Shown: positions 16,262-24,185 of the stretch, piece after piece
Layout of the letters: each line of letters starts with the position of its first letter
Position numbering within the stretch: the first letter of the stretch is position 1
Assembly (NCBI RefSeq): GCF_000170795.1
Contig: NZ_ABCM01000017.1
Location: 62,001-126,000 of the forward strand
Source: Pedobacter sp. BAL39
GTDB lineage: Bacteria > Bacteroidota > Bacteroidia > Sphingobacteriales > Sphingobacteriaceae
Length of the DNA: 64,000 nt
Reading direction: 5' to 3'
Notes under the pieces: model-generated
Databases searched by the model: none
What the model was told of the DNA's origin: nothing
Seen by the model: the letters and a program-made list of their open reading frames with translations, nothing else
Translations under genes and position numbers: made by a program

Positions 16262-17620
16262 TTACTTTTTGTCGGGGTTGGCAAACAGCTGGTCTTTAGT
16301 CGTTTTCTCCACTTTCATTCCATCTTTCAGACGGTTCTGTATTGCGGAGTAAGGTCCTGTTACCACATCCTGACCAGCCTTAAGGCCTGTTTTAACAATA
16401 ATAAACTGATCATCCTGAATACCGGTAGTTACCTCCACCTGTTTGACAGTACCATCGGCATTGAATACAAACACAAACTGTTTGACGGTTTTATCATTCA
16501 GCTTTGTCTTTTGTTTATCCTGATTGTCATCATTGGCAGGTTTGTCTTTGTCTTCCTCTTTTTTGTTTTTATCGCCGGTAAATACCGCCTGAATAGGAAT
16601 AGACAACCCTTTTACCGACTCACTCTGAATATCCACTGTGGCAGACAAACCAGGTCTGAAAGGAGAGGGTAGGTCTTTGGCACCACCTTTAATATTTTCA
16701 TAAGAATCTGCCAGGATGCGTACTTTTACAACGAAGTTCGTTACCTGGTCTACCGATGTGGTAGTGGTACCAATATCTTTTGAAGAGCTTGCAATTTCCG
16801 TGACAATACCTTTAAACTTTTTATCCGCAAAGGCATCCACTTCGATCACGGCACTATCGCCCACATTGACCCTGTTGATGTCGTTCTCATTCACATCTAC
16901 ATTTACCTCCATAGAAGAGAGGTTGGAAATCCTCATGATCTCGGTTCCGGCCATCTGTGCAGTACCCAGGATACGGTCGCCCAACTCCACAGACAATTTA
17001 GAAATCACCCCGTCCACAGGAGCGAAGATCGTTGCCTTAGCCAGGTTAGCGTTGGCTTCCTGAACATTGGCCCCCGACTGCTCCAGCATAAATTTCGAGC
17101 TGATGAGGTCCTCTTTGGATTTCGCAAGGTTTGTTTTTGCGGTAAGGTAGGCCGCTTTCGCTGCATCAAACTCTGAGGCAGAGATCACCTTTTTGCCGAA
17201 GAGCTCCACATTTCTTTTGTAGGTAGCTTCTGCATTGACAAAGTTGGCCTCATTCTGTCTAAGGATTTGCGTTGCCGAGGCCACCCCTGCTTTCTGAGAA
17301 CTATAAGAAGCCACTGCACGGTCGTAACCAGACTTCAGTACGTCAGGGCGCACTTTACAGAGCAACTGCCCCTTTTTAACCACGTCTCCTTCTTTAACCA
17401 GAAGCTCTGTCACCTCACCTGATACCTCAGAGCTCAGTTTCACCTCCGTCTCCGGCTGGATCTTTCCACTTGCGGTAACGGTCTCGGTCACCTTCTTATC
17501 GGAAGCTTTTTCTACCGTCACCTTCTCAACTTTTTCTCCACCGATGACGCCTGTAAGCTTTCCAACGATCAAAAGTGCAATGATGACGCCGAGTGCAATT
17601 AATATGGGTTTTAGTTTCAT
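16262..17620 (-). CDS. Periplasmic adaptor subunit of an efflux pump (HlyD/MacA type)
   Basis: A 452-residue membrane fusion protein that would link an inner membrane transporter to a TolC-type channel. One membrane anchor lies at residues 5-25. Then come the first half of the lipoyl domain (VSGEVTELLVKEGDVVKKGQLLCKV), a long alpha-helical hairpin (about 85-195), the second lipoyl half (IFAPVDGVISKLSVELGDRI), a beta-barrel domain, and a C-terminal domain. A Lys/Asp/Asn-rich insert, KNKKEEDKDKPANDDNQDK, interrupts the membrane-proximal region and is unusual. It follows tolC by 31 bp. No pump gene is beside it, so ABC (MacB) or RND partnership cannot be decided. Confidence 0.88.
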   Translation of the reverse strand: MKLKPILIALGVIIALLIVGKLTGVIGGEKVEKVTVEKASDKKVTETVTASGKIQPETEVKLSSEVSGEVTELLVKEGDVVKKGQLLCKVRPDVLKSGYDRAVASYSSQKAGVASATQILRQNEANFVNAEATYKRNVELFGKKVISASEFDAAKAAYLTAKTNLAKSKEDLISSKFMLEQSGANVQEANANLAKATIFAPVDGVISKLSVELGDRILGTAQMAGTEIMRISNLSSMEVNVDVNENDINRVNVGDSAVIEVDAFADKKFKGIVTEIASSSKDIGTTTTSVDQVTNFVVKVRILADSYENIKGGAKDLPSPFRPGLSATVDIQSESVKGLSIPIQAVFTGDKNKKEEDKDKPANDDNQDKQKTKLNDKTVKQFVFVFNADGTVKQVEVTTGIQDDQFIIVKTGLKAGQDVVTGPYSAIQNRLKDGMKVEKTTKDQLFANPDKK

Positions 17621-17651
17621 TTGTTATTGTTTATAAATTTAGATCCAGAGA

Positions 17652-19025
17652 TTAAAATACGATCTGCTTGCCCAGGTAATAATCAATCACCTTAGATCTG
17701 AAAAGCAGGTCATATTTGGCTTGGATCATGTCGATCTCTGCCTTGTTCATATTTGTTTGTGCGGTACTGTAATCCAATGAGTTTACCAATCCAACAGCGT
17801 AACGTTGCTCGATGACTTCAAAGGCATCTTTCTGGGCGATGTAGGTGTTAGTGGTGGAACGGAAACGGCTTTCTGCAGCCCTGAGGTCAGCTACCGCCTG
17901 ATAAATGACTTTGTTCAGGTTGTTTTTGGCAAGTTGTTCATCCGTCTGGGTCTGCAGCAGGTTGATCCTTGCGCGCTTCACTCCTGCCCTGGCCTGCAGG
18001 CCATTGAAAAGAGGAATGCTCAAGTTAAGACCGATACTCTGGTTGAAACGTTCGTTCACCTGATCTGCAAAAGAACGTTGTGGAAACAACGCATTGTCAT
18101 ATCCAAAAATGTAAGAATAGGAAGAACCCAGGCCCGCGCTGAATGACAGTTTAGGATATAAACTTCCTTTAGCCACATCAACACCTTTTTTTGCGGCTGC
18201 AGTACGTAATGCCGCCAGTTTGATGTCTGGGAAGAGGTTCATGGCATCACCAAAGATCTGATCTGGGTTATACTTTACTGAAGGTGTTTTAAAGCTATCC
18301 AGCAAGGGCGCCTGAACTTCATATTTTGTTGCGGAGGGTACATCCATCAGCTGCGCCAGCGTAAGGTAAGAAATGGTGAGTGCATTATCAGCATCAGTTA
18401 CACTAAGTTCTGCTGTAGCAAGCTGCGACTTTGCCTGTGATAAATCTGCGAGGGTTTTATTACCTACATCAAGCAATTGCTGTTCACGGTCAAGCTGTTG
18501 TTTCGCAACCGCCAACTGCTGGTTTGCAGCCCTTAGAAAATCTTTATTATATAAAATCTGCAAATAGGAGGTGATCACCTGCAGGATGAGGTCATTTTTA
18601 ACTTTTTCAGTATTGGCCTTGCCGGCATCGAGTAAGATCTTATTTTGACGGATCTGATTTAACCTTGCCCATCCTTCAAATACAGGCACTCCGGAAGATA
18701 ACGAACCAGATGTAGTTAATAACTTCTGGTTGATGATTTCAAATGTATTCTGATCCTGACTACGCCCAAAACTAATCCCAGAGCTGATGTTGCCATTCAA
18801 TGTTGGCACCAGTGCAAGCTTAGACTGCGACAGGTCCACCTCTGCGAGACTTTCGCTGAACTGCGCCTGTTTCACCTGCAGGTTATTGTTCAAGGTTTTC
18901 TCAATAGCCTGTTCTATGGTAATGACTTCCTGCGCGTTGGAAGTGAGCGTAAATCCGGTGATGAGGGTTAATGATAAGACGAAGCTGAGCCTGGGTATAA
19001 CATTAAAACTTTTAAAGTTTCTCAT
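17652..19025 (-). CDS. TolC family outer membrane channel
   Basis: Outer membrane component of a tripartite efflux system. The 457-residue protein begins with a signal peptide ending in TSNAQ and carries the two internally duplicated OEP regions, both with long helices; the motif GLVNSLDYSTAQTNMNKAEIDMIQAKYDLLF is the typical second repeat end. It is the first gene of a two-gene unit with the HlyD-type adaptor, transcribed divergently from the polysaccharide deacetylase. The substrate is unknown. Confidence 0.9.
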   Translation of the reverse strand: MRNFKSFNVIPRLSFVLSLTLITGFTLTSNAQEVITIEQAIEKTLNNNLQVKQAQFSESLAEVDLSQSKLALVPTLNGNISSGISFGRSQDQNTFEIINQKLLTTSGSLSSGVPVFEGWARLNQIRQNKILLDAGKANTEKVKNDLILQVITSYLQILYNKDFLRAANQQLAVAKQQLDREQQLLDVGNKTLADLSQAKSQLATAELSVTDADNALTISYLTLAQLMDVPSATKYEVQAPLLDSFKTPSVKYNPDQIFGDAMNLFPDIKLAALRTAAAKKGVDVAKGSLYPKLSFSAGLGSSYSYIFGYDNALFPQRSFADQVNERFNQSIGLNLSIPLFNGLQARAGVKRARINLLQTQTDEQLAKNNLNKVIYQAVADLRAAESRFRSTTNTYIAQKDAFEVIEQRYAVGLVNSLDYSTAQTNMNKAEIDMIQAKYDLLFRSKVIDYYLGKQIVF

Positions 19026-19100
19026 AATTTTTGTTTCACAATAATAATATAAACAACTAACTGATTTTGTAAATTTTCAGGTACACCAAGCGTATTTTAC

Positions 19101-19108
19101 TACATTTG
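19101..19108 (+). promoter_or_regulatory. Candidate -7 element of the deacetylase gene
   Basis: TACATTTG fits TAnnTTTG but ends only three bases before the ATG at 19112, so a transcript from it would start at or inside the start codon. No -33 TTG is seen at normal distance. Confidence 0.35.
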
Positions 19109-19111
19109 AAC

Positions 19112-19729
19112 ATGTACCTCATCAAATCTCCGTTTTTACTGAAATGGTATTACCCATCACTAACATGGAACAAAACCCGCGCTCAAAGCGTCATTTATTT
19201 AACCTTTGACGATGGACCTATACCTGATGTTACAGACTTTGTACTAAAAACTTTAAAAAGCTTTAGTGCGAAAGCCACCTTTTTTTGCATTGGCGATAAC
19301 ATTGTTAAACACCCTGATGTCTTCCGGAAACTGACCGATGAAGGACACCGCATCGGAAACCATACCTTCAACCATTTGAAGGGATGGAAAACGGACGATG
19401 AAGTATACCTTCAGAACTTCCGTAAGTGCCAGGAACTGACCAACACCAACCTATTCCGGCCACCATACGGCAGGATTAAAAAATCGCAGATCGCCAGCCT
19501 CCGCAAACAATATCCTGACCTTGAGATTGTCATGTGGGACGTGCTGAGCGGCGATTTTGACCAGGATCTTGCTCCTGAAAAATGTTACCAGAATGTCATC
19601 AAACATACGGGTAACGGTGCCATTGTAGTTTTTCACGACAGCTTAAAGGCCTTCGACCGACTGAAGTACACACTGCCCAGGGCACTGCAATACTTCCGGG
19701 ACCAGGGTTATATATTCGGAACGCTTTAA
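19112..19729 (+). CDS. Polysaccharide deacetylase family protein
   Basis: A 205-residue NodB-homology-domain protein predicted to remove N- or O-acetyl groups from a polysaccharide such as peptidoglycan or exopolysaccharide. NodB motifs are visible: TFDDGP (metal-binding Asp pair and base), HRIGNHTFNHL (two His ligands), RPPYG, and the closing FHDS. No signal peptide is evident, although residues 1-13 (MYLIKSPFLLKWY) are hydrophobic. The start at ATG 19112 fits the family N-terminus; an in-frame TTG two codons earlier is less likely. It stands alone, divergent from tolC. Confidence 0.88.
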   Translation: MYLIKSPFLLKWYYPSLTWNKTRAQSVIYLTFDDGPIPDVTDFVLKTLKSFSAKATFFCIGDNIVKHPDVFRKLTDEGHRIGNHTFNHLKGWKTDDEVYLQNFRKCQELTNTNLFRPPYGRIKKSQIASLRKQYPDLEIVMWDVLSGDFDQDLAPEKCYQNVIKHTGNGAIVVFHDSLKAFDRLKYTLPRALQYFRDQGYIFGTL

Positions 19730-20015
19730 CGGACAATTGCTCCTTAGCGAGCTTCAGGCCAGAACAGCCGAAAGCTTAAATTCGTAATTTAAACCTCCGC
19801 TGCCGCATACCCGCTTTGCGGCTCCTGTCCGTAAGCGGACAATGCTGTTCAAAAACGATCAGCATCTAAAAATAAAATAAGAAAATAGTTGTGCATATTA
19901 TTTAGAATATGTATAAATAATATAATGATATCCTGATGATCACCTGCGGCTGTTTTTTTTCGTAAATTCGCTACAAAATAATCAGAATAAATTACCCTTT
20001 TAACCCATATTATCA
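19730..20015. other. Intergenic region before aconitase
   Basis: No gene is seen. Two short hairpins lie close together: GCCGCA/TGCGGC at 19802-19822 and TGTCCG/CGGACA with a TAAG loop at 19826-19841. CGGACAAT occurs at both 19730 and 19836. An A/T-rich stretch follows. TAAATTCG at 19963-19970 is one base off the -7 consensus and may belong to the aconitase promoter. Confidence 0.35.
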
Positions 20016-22292
20016 ATGGCTTTTGATATAGAAATGATCAAAAAGGTGTATGCAAACTTTGGCCCCCGTGTAGAGGCGGCCCGTAAATTAGTAGGCAGAC
20101 CTTTAACACTTTCAGAAAAAATACTTTACACCCACCTTTGGGATGGAAATACAAATACTTCTTATGTTAGAGGTACGGACTATGTAGATTTTGCTCCTGA
20201 CCGTGTGGCCATGCAAGATGCTACTGCACAAATGGCTTTATTGCAATTTATGCAGGCTGGCAGACCTCAGGTTGCCGTTCCTTCTACCGTTCACTGTGAT
20301 CACCTGATCACTGCAAAAAATGGTGCTGAAGTGGATTTACCTGCAGCAAACAAAGAAAGTAAAGAAGTTTTTGACTTCCTTGCTTCAGTATCCAATAAAT
20401 ATGGCATCGGTTTCTGGAAACCAGGTGCTGGTATCATTCACCAGGTGGTATTAGAGAACTATGCTTTCCCTGGCGGTATGATGATCGGTACAGACTCACA
20501 CACGGTGAATGCCGGTGGTTTGGGTATGGTGGCGATCGGTGTTGGTGGTGCTGATGCCTGTGATGTAATGGCTGGTCTTCCATGGGAGCTTAAATTCCCT
20601 AAACTGATTGGTGTAAAATTAACAGGTAAACTAAACGGCTGGACATCAGCAAAAGACGTCATCCTGAAGGTTGCGGGTATCCTGACCGTAAAAGGTGGTA
20701 CCGGTGCAATCGTGGAATATTTTGGTGATGGTGCAACCAGCATGAGCTGTACTGGTAAAGGTACCATCTGTAACATGGGTGCAGAGATTGGTGCGACGAC
20801 GTCTACCTTCGGTTATGACGAAAGTATGGAGCGTTACCTGCGTGCTACCAACAGAGCTGATGTGGCTGATGCCGCCAATGCTGTTAAAGAACACCTTACC
20901 GGTGATGCTGAAGTGTATGCAGAGCCATTAAAATATTTTGATCAAGTGATTGAAATCGATCTTTCCGAGCTTGAGCCTTACCTGAATGGTCCTTTCACTC
21001 CGGATCTGGCTACGCCAATATCTAAAATGAAAGAAGTTGCTGCGGCCAACGGATGGCCAATGAAAATTGATGTTGGTCTGATCGGTTCTTGTACAAACTC
21101 TTCTTACGAAGACATTTCACGTGCGGTAAGTATTGCAAGACAGGTTGCTGAAAAAGGACTCACCTCGAAAGCTGAATATTGCATCAACCCGGGATCGGAG
21201 CAAATCCGTTACACCATCAACCGTGATGGCTTCCTGGATGTATTTGAGAAAATCGGCGCTAAAGTATTTACCAATGCCTGCGGCCCTTGTATCGGTATGT
21301 GGGACAGAGTTGGTGCTGAAAAGCAAGAGAAAAATACCATCGTACACTCTTTCAACAGGAACTTTGCTAAACGTGCGGATGGAAACCCGAATACATTTGC
21401 ATTCGTAGGTTCTCCGGAGCTGGTTACAGCATTGGCCATTGCTGGAGACCTGAGCTTCAACCCGATTACAGATACCCTGACCAACGATAAAGGTGAACAG
21501 GTGAAATTGGATGAGCCTACAGGATACGAATTGCCAACAAATGGTTTTGCTGTGGAAGATGCGGGATATCAAAAACCTGCTGAAGATGGCAGCGGTGTGG
21601 AAGTGTTGGTTTCTCCAACTTCGCACAGGCTTCAACTGCTTGATCCATTCAAACCTTGGGAAGGTACAGACCTTAAAGGCCTGAGACTTCTGATCAAAGC
21701 AAAAGGAAAATGTACTACTGACCACATTTCTATGGCTGGCCCATGGTTGAAGTTCCGCGGTCACCTGGACAACATTTCCAACAACATGTTGATCGGTGCG
21801 GTAAACTTCTTCAACGATAAAACTGATAACGTTAAAAATGCATTAACCGGTGAATACGGTCCTGTTCCTGCAACACAACGTGCTTATAAAGCAGAAGACC
21901 TGGGTTCAATCGTTGTCGGCGATGAGAACTATGGTGAAGGATCCAGCCGCGAACATGCTGCAATGGAGCCTCGTCACCTTGGCGTTCGCGCGGTACTGGT
22001 AAAATCATTTGCCCGTATTCACGAGACTAACCTTAAGAAACAAGGTATGCTTGGTTTGACCTTCGCTGATAAAGACGATTACGAGAAGATCCTTGAGGAT
22101 GACGTAATTGACATCAACGGACTGACAACCTTTGCTCCGAATGTTCCGTTAACGCTGGTATTAAACCATGCAGATGGCACAAGTGAAGAGATCAGCGTAA
22201 ACCATAGCTACAATGCACAGCAGATTGAGTGGTTCAAAGCAGGTGGTGCACTAAACATCATCCGCAGAGAAGCAGCAGCAAAACTGGCATAA
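20016..22292 (+). CDS. Aconitate hydratase (mitochondrial type)
   Basis: Interconverts citrate and isocitrate in the TCA cycle using a [4Fe-4S] cluster. The 758-residue protein aligns with the mitochondrial aconitase branch in length and motifs: HCDHLITA, GTDSHTVNAGGLG, the cluster cysteines C359 (GSCTNSSYED), C422 and C425 (NACGPCIG), and the swivelling domain with GDENYGEGSSREHAA, whose serine and arginine bind substrate. All functional residues are present. It is monocistronic, with a strong terminator after it. It differs from the IRP/AcnA type, which is about 900 residues long, and from AcnB. Confidence 0.95.
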   Translation: MAFDIEMIKKVYANFGPRVEAARKLVGRPLTLSEKILYTHLWDGNTNTSYVRGTDYVDFAPDRVAMQDATAQMALLQFMQAGRPQVAVPSTVHCDHLITAKNGAEVDLPAANKESKEVFDFLASVSNKYGIGFWKPGAGIIHQVVLENYAFPGGMMIGTDSHTVNAGGLGMVAIGVGGADACDVMAGLPWELKFPKLIGVKLTGKLNGWTSAKDVILKVAGILTVKGGTGAIVEYFGDGATSMSCTGKGTICNMGAEIGATTSTFGYDESMERYLRATNRADVADAANAVKEHLTGDAEVYAEPLKYFDQVIEIDLSELEPYLNGPFTPDLATPISKMKEVAAANGWPMKIDVGLIGSCTNSSYEDISRAVSIARQVAEKGLTSKAEYCINPGSEQIRYTINRDGFLDVFEKIGAKVFTNACGPCIGMWDRVGAEKQEKNTIVHSFNRNFAKRADGNPNTFAFVGSPELVTALAIAGDLSFNPITDTLTNDKGEQVKLDEPTGYELPTNGFAVEDAGYQKPAEDGSGVEVLVSPTSHRLQLLDPFKPWEGTDLKGLRLLIKAKGKCTTDHISMAGPWLKFRGHLDNISNNMLIGAVNFFNDKTDNVKNALTGEYGPVPATQRAYKAEDLGSIVVGDENYGEGSSREHAAMEPRHLGVRAVLVKSFARIHETNLKKQGMLGLTFADKDDYEKILEDDVIDINGLTTFAPNVPLTLVLNHADGTSEEISVNHSYNAQQIEWFKAGGALNIIRREAAAKLA

Positions 22293-22315
22293 GCTGAAAT
22301 GGCATATAGATTTTT

Positions 22316-22342
22316 AAACTCCCGGTTTGTCGCCGGGAGTTT
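22316..22342. terminator. Bidirectional terminator between aconitase and the DUF2007 gene
   Basis: AAACTCCCGG and CCGGGAGTTT form a 10-bp stem with a T run on the plus side. It lies 24 bp after the aconitase stop and ends 3 bp from the stop of the convergent DUF2007 gene. Confidence 0.85.
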
Positions 22343-22344
22343 TT

Positions 22345-22767
22345 TTATTTATCAAACTCGTGACTGCAGTTGAAACAATGTTGTGTTTTGTTGGCATAAA
22401 AAGGATATACTACAAGGAGCAGGGAAACAATGGTTGTCAGGATCCCAAAGCGATTTTTTGTAGCTTGTACATAACCGACATCCGTGGAACCGCATCGGGG
22501 GCAGCTGACTCCTGTATGTTGAGGTTCCTCTGCTGTATGTTGCTGGGGAATCTCCTCTTTCATTTCAAGTAGCGTCCTTGCAGCCTCAGCATCTTTCTCA
22601 AAAAGATGAAGTTTTACGCCCCCCAGGGCCTGGGTATACAAGGGGTTGATGGTTACCGTATTTTCATCAGACAGAAAACATTGAATGTCACTATCCAATA
22701 ACCTGGCCTTGACGATGTTTGCCTCAATAGGGTTATAAAAGGTTTCAAAAACGATGATCTTGTCCAT
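22345..22767 (-). CDS. DUF2007 protein with zinc ribbon and membrane segment
   Basis: A 140-residue protein. Residues 1-70 (MDKIIVFETFYNPIEANIVKARLLDSDIQCFL and following) fit DUF2007, a small domain of unknown role suggested to bind signalling partners. A CPRCGS / CFNCSHEF pair forms a zinc ribbon split by one hydrophobic membrane segment (ILTTIVSLLLVVYPFY). The start at 22767 precedes the family N-terminus; the frame farther upstream overlaps the GH1 gene. It lies 46 bp after the GH1 gene on the same strand, so it may be its operon partner, although no functional link is evident. Confidence 0.78.
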   Translation of the reverse strand: MDKIIVFETFYNPIEANIVKARLLDSDIQCFLSDENTVTINPLYTQALGGVKLHLFEKDAEAARTLLEMKEEIPQQHTAEEPQHTGVSCPRCGSTDVGYVQATKNRFGILTTIVSLLLVVYPFYANKTQHCFNCSHEFDK

Positions 22768-22813
22768 ACTGATGTGATTTAGGCTTAAAGACATTAATAT
22801 AGCAAAAAATGCG

Positions 22814-24151
22814 TCATTGACGAAGAAATTCCTGAAACCAGTATCCGGAATCTTTAATGGCACGCTGTTGTGTTTTGAAGTCATTGTACACCAATCCGAA
22901 CCTGGCATTGAACCCTTCTGCCCACTCAAAGTTGTCCATCAATGTCCAGGCCATATACCCCGTAATATTTAGACCTTCCTGTTTTGCTTTTAACAAGGCT
23001 GACAAGTACAGCTGAAAGTATTGGATCCGCTCCTGGTCATGTACCTGGCCACCGATCAGTTTATCGTGGTAGGCAGCACCATTTTCGGAAATCATGAGGC
23101 TTTTTATTTTCGGGTACGCAGCAAACTGTTTGATGATGTGGTAGAAGCTGTCGGCATTAATTTCCCAGCCCATAGCCGTATGTGGTTTCTTTCGGCTTTT
23201 TGCTTTCACTTCCCAGGCCTGGATCACGGGGATGAAGGCGTTGTACTTGATGGTGAGGGGAAAATAGTTCTGAATGCCGATGAAGTCAAAATCGAAGCTG
23301 AGGCGCTCGGTATGTCGCCAGGTGGAATGTTGAATGGAAAACTTTTCCATGACCTCCCAGTCAGTCTGCGGATAGCCCATGCCTAAGGCAGGCTCCAGGA
23401 ACAACCGGTTCATCAGACAATCGACACGCTGGGCGGCAAGGATATCGGACTCACTCTGGCTATAGGGAATGATTTCAGAACAGGAATAGCTGGTGCCAAT
23501 ATTGGCATTGTTCACCTCTGATCTGAGGATCCGCCCACCATCGCCCTGCGCAATTGCTGCATGGTGCACTGCAGAAAAGAAGTTCGTCAGGCCTGTTTTT
23601 CCCGGAGCATGAATTCCCAACATATAACCCAGCGAGGTGAAGCCAAAGGGCTCATTGAGCACAATCCAGTTTTTTACCTTGTCTCCGTAGGTTTTGGCGC
23701 ATAGTGTAACGAATGCATTGAAGGCGCCATTGATCCCAAAGGCAACCCAGCCTCCTTCTTCCTCCAGTGCTTCAGGAAGATCCCAGTGGTAGAGCGTTAC
23801 ATAAGGGGTAATTCCCTGCGACAGACATTCATCAATCACCTCATGGTAAAAGCGGATCCCCTCGGGGTTAACAGCACCTTCACCATACGGCATCAGCCTT
23901 GGCCAGGAAATGGAAAACCGGAAAATAGAGAAGCCCAGGAGCTTCACCAATGCAATGTCAGCTTTATAGCTGTGGTAGAAGTCGCAGGTGATGTTGGGCT
24001 GATGCCCTTTCTTTATCTTTCCGGAGCGCTTAGAGAAAGTATCCCATATGGATGGGCCTTTACCATAACTATCCGCAGCGCCTTCAATCTGCGCAGCGGC
24101 CGTAGCTACGCCCCAATGAAAGTCAGGGCCGAAATCAGAGGCTTTTATCAT
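22814..24151 (-). CDS. Glycoside hydrolase family 1 (beta-glucosidase type)
   Basis: Hydrolyses beta-linked sugars such as beta-glucosides or beta-galactosides by a retaining mechanism. The 445-residue TIM barrel shows the GH1 N-terminal signature (WGVATAAAQIEGA), acid/base E167 in LNEP and nucleophile E356 in ISENGA, plus the aglycone-side MDNFEWAEGF near the end. There is no signal peptide, so it acts in the cytoplasm on imported sugars. It lies 34 bp after the MutS-like gene and 46 bp before the DUF2007 gene. No sugar transporter is nearby, which leaves its natural substrate open. Confidence 0.93.
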   Translation of the reverse strand: MIKASDFGPDFHWGVATAAAQIEGAADSYGKGPSIWDTFSKRSGKIKKGHQPNITCDFYHSYKADIALVKLLGFSIFRFSISWPRLMPYGEGAVNPEGIRFYHEVIDECLSQGITPYVTLYHWDLPEALEEEGGWVAFGINGAFNAFVTLCAKTYGDKVKNWIVLNEPFGFTSLGYMLGIHAPGKTGLTNFFSAVHHAAIAQGDGGRILRSEVNNANIGTSYSCSEIIPYSQSESDILAAQRVDCLMNRLFLEPALGMGYPQTDWEVMEKFSIQHSTWRHTERLSFDFDFIGIQNYFPLTIKYNAFIPVIQAWEVKAKSRKKPHTAMGWEINADSFYHIIKQFAAYPKIKSLMISENGAAYHDKLIGGQVHDQERIQYFQLYLSALLKAKQEGLNITGYMAWTLMDNFEWAEGFNARFGLVYNDFKTQQRAIKDSGYWFQEFLRQ

Positions 24152-24185
24152 AACAGCGGTTTATGAAAGCCAATATGAGCATATA

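Noticed and set aside
19730..20015. A possible small repeat element or riboswitch before aconitase
   Set aside because: Two short hairpins and one repeated octamer are too little to support a named element.
21117..21764. A 215-codon minus-strand frame inside the aconitase gene
   Set aside because: Antisense to conserved aconitase sequence including the cluster cysteines; no start context or family.
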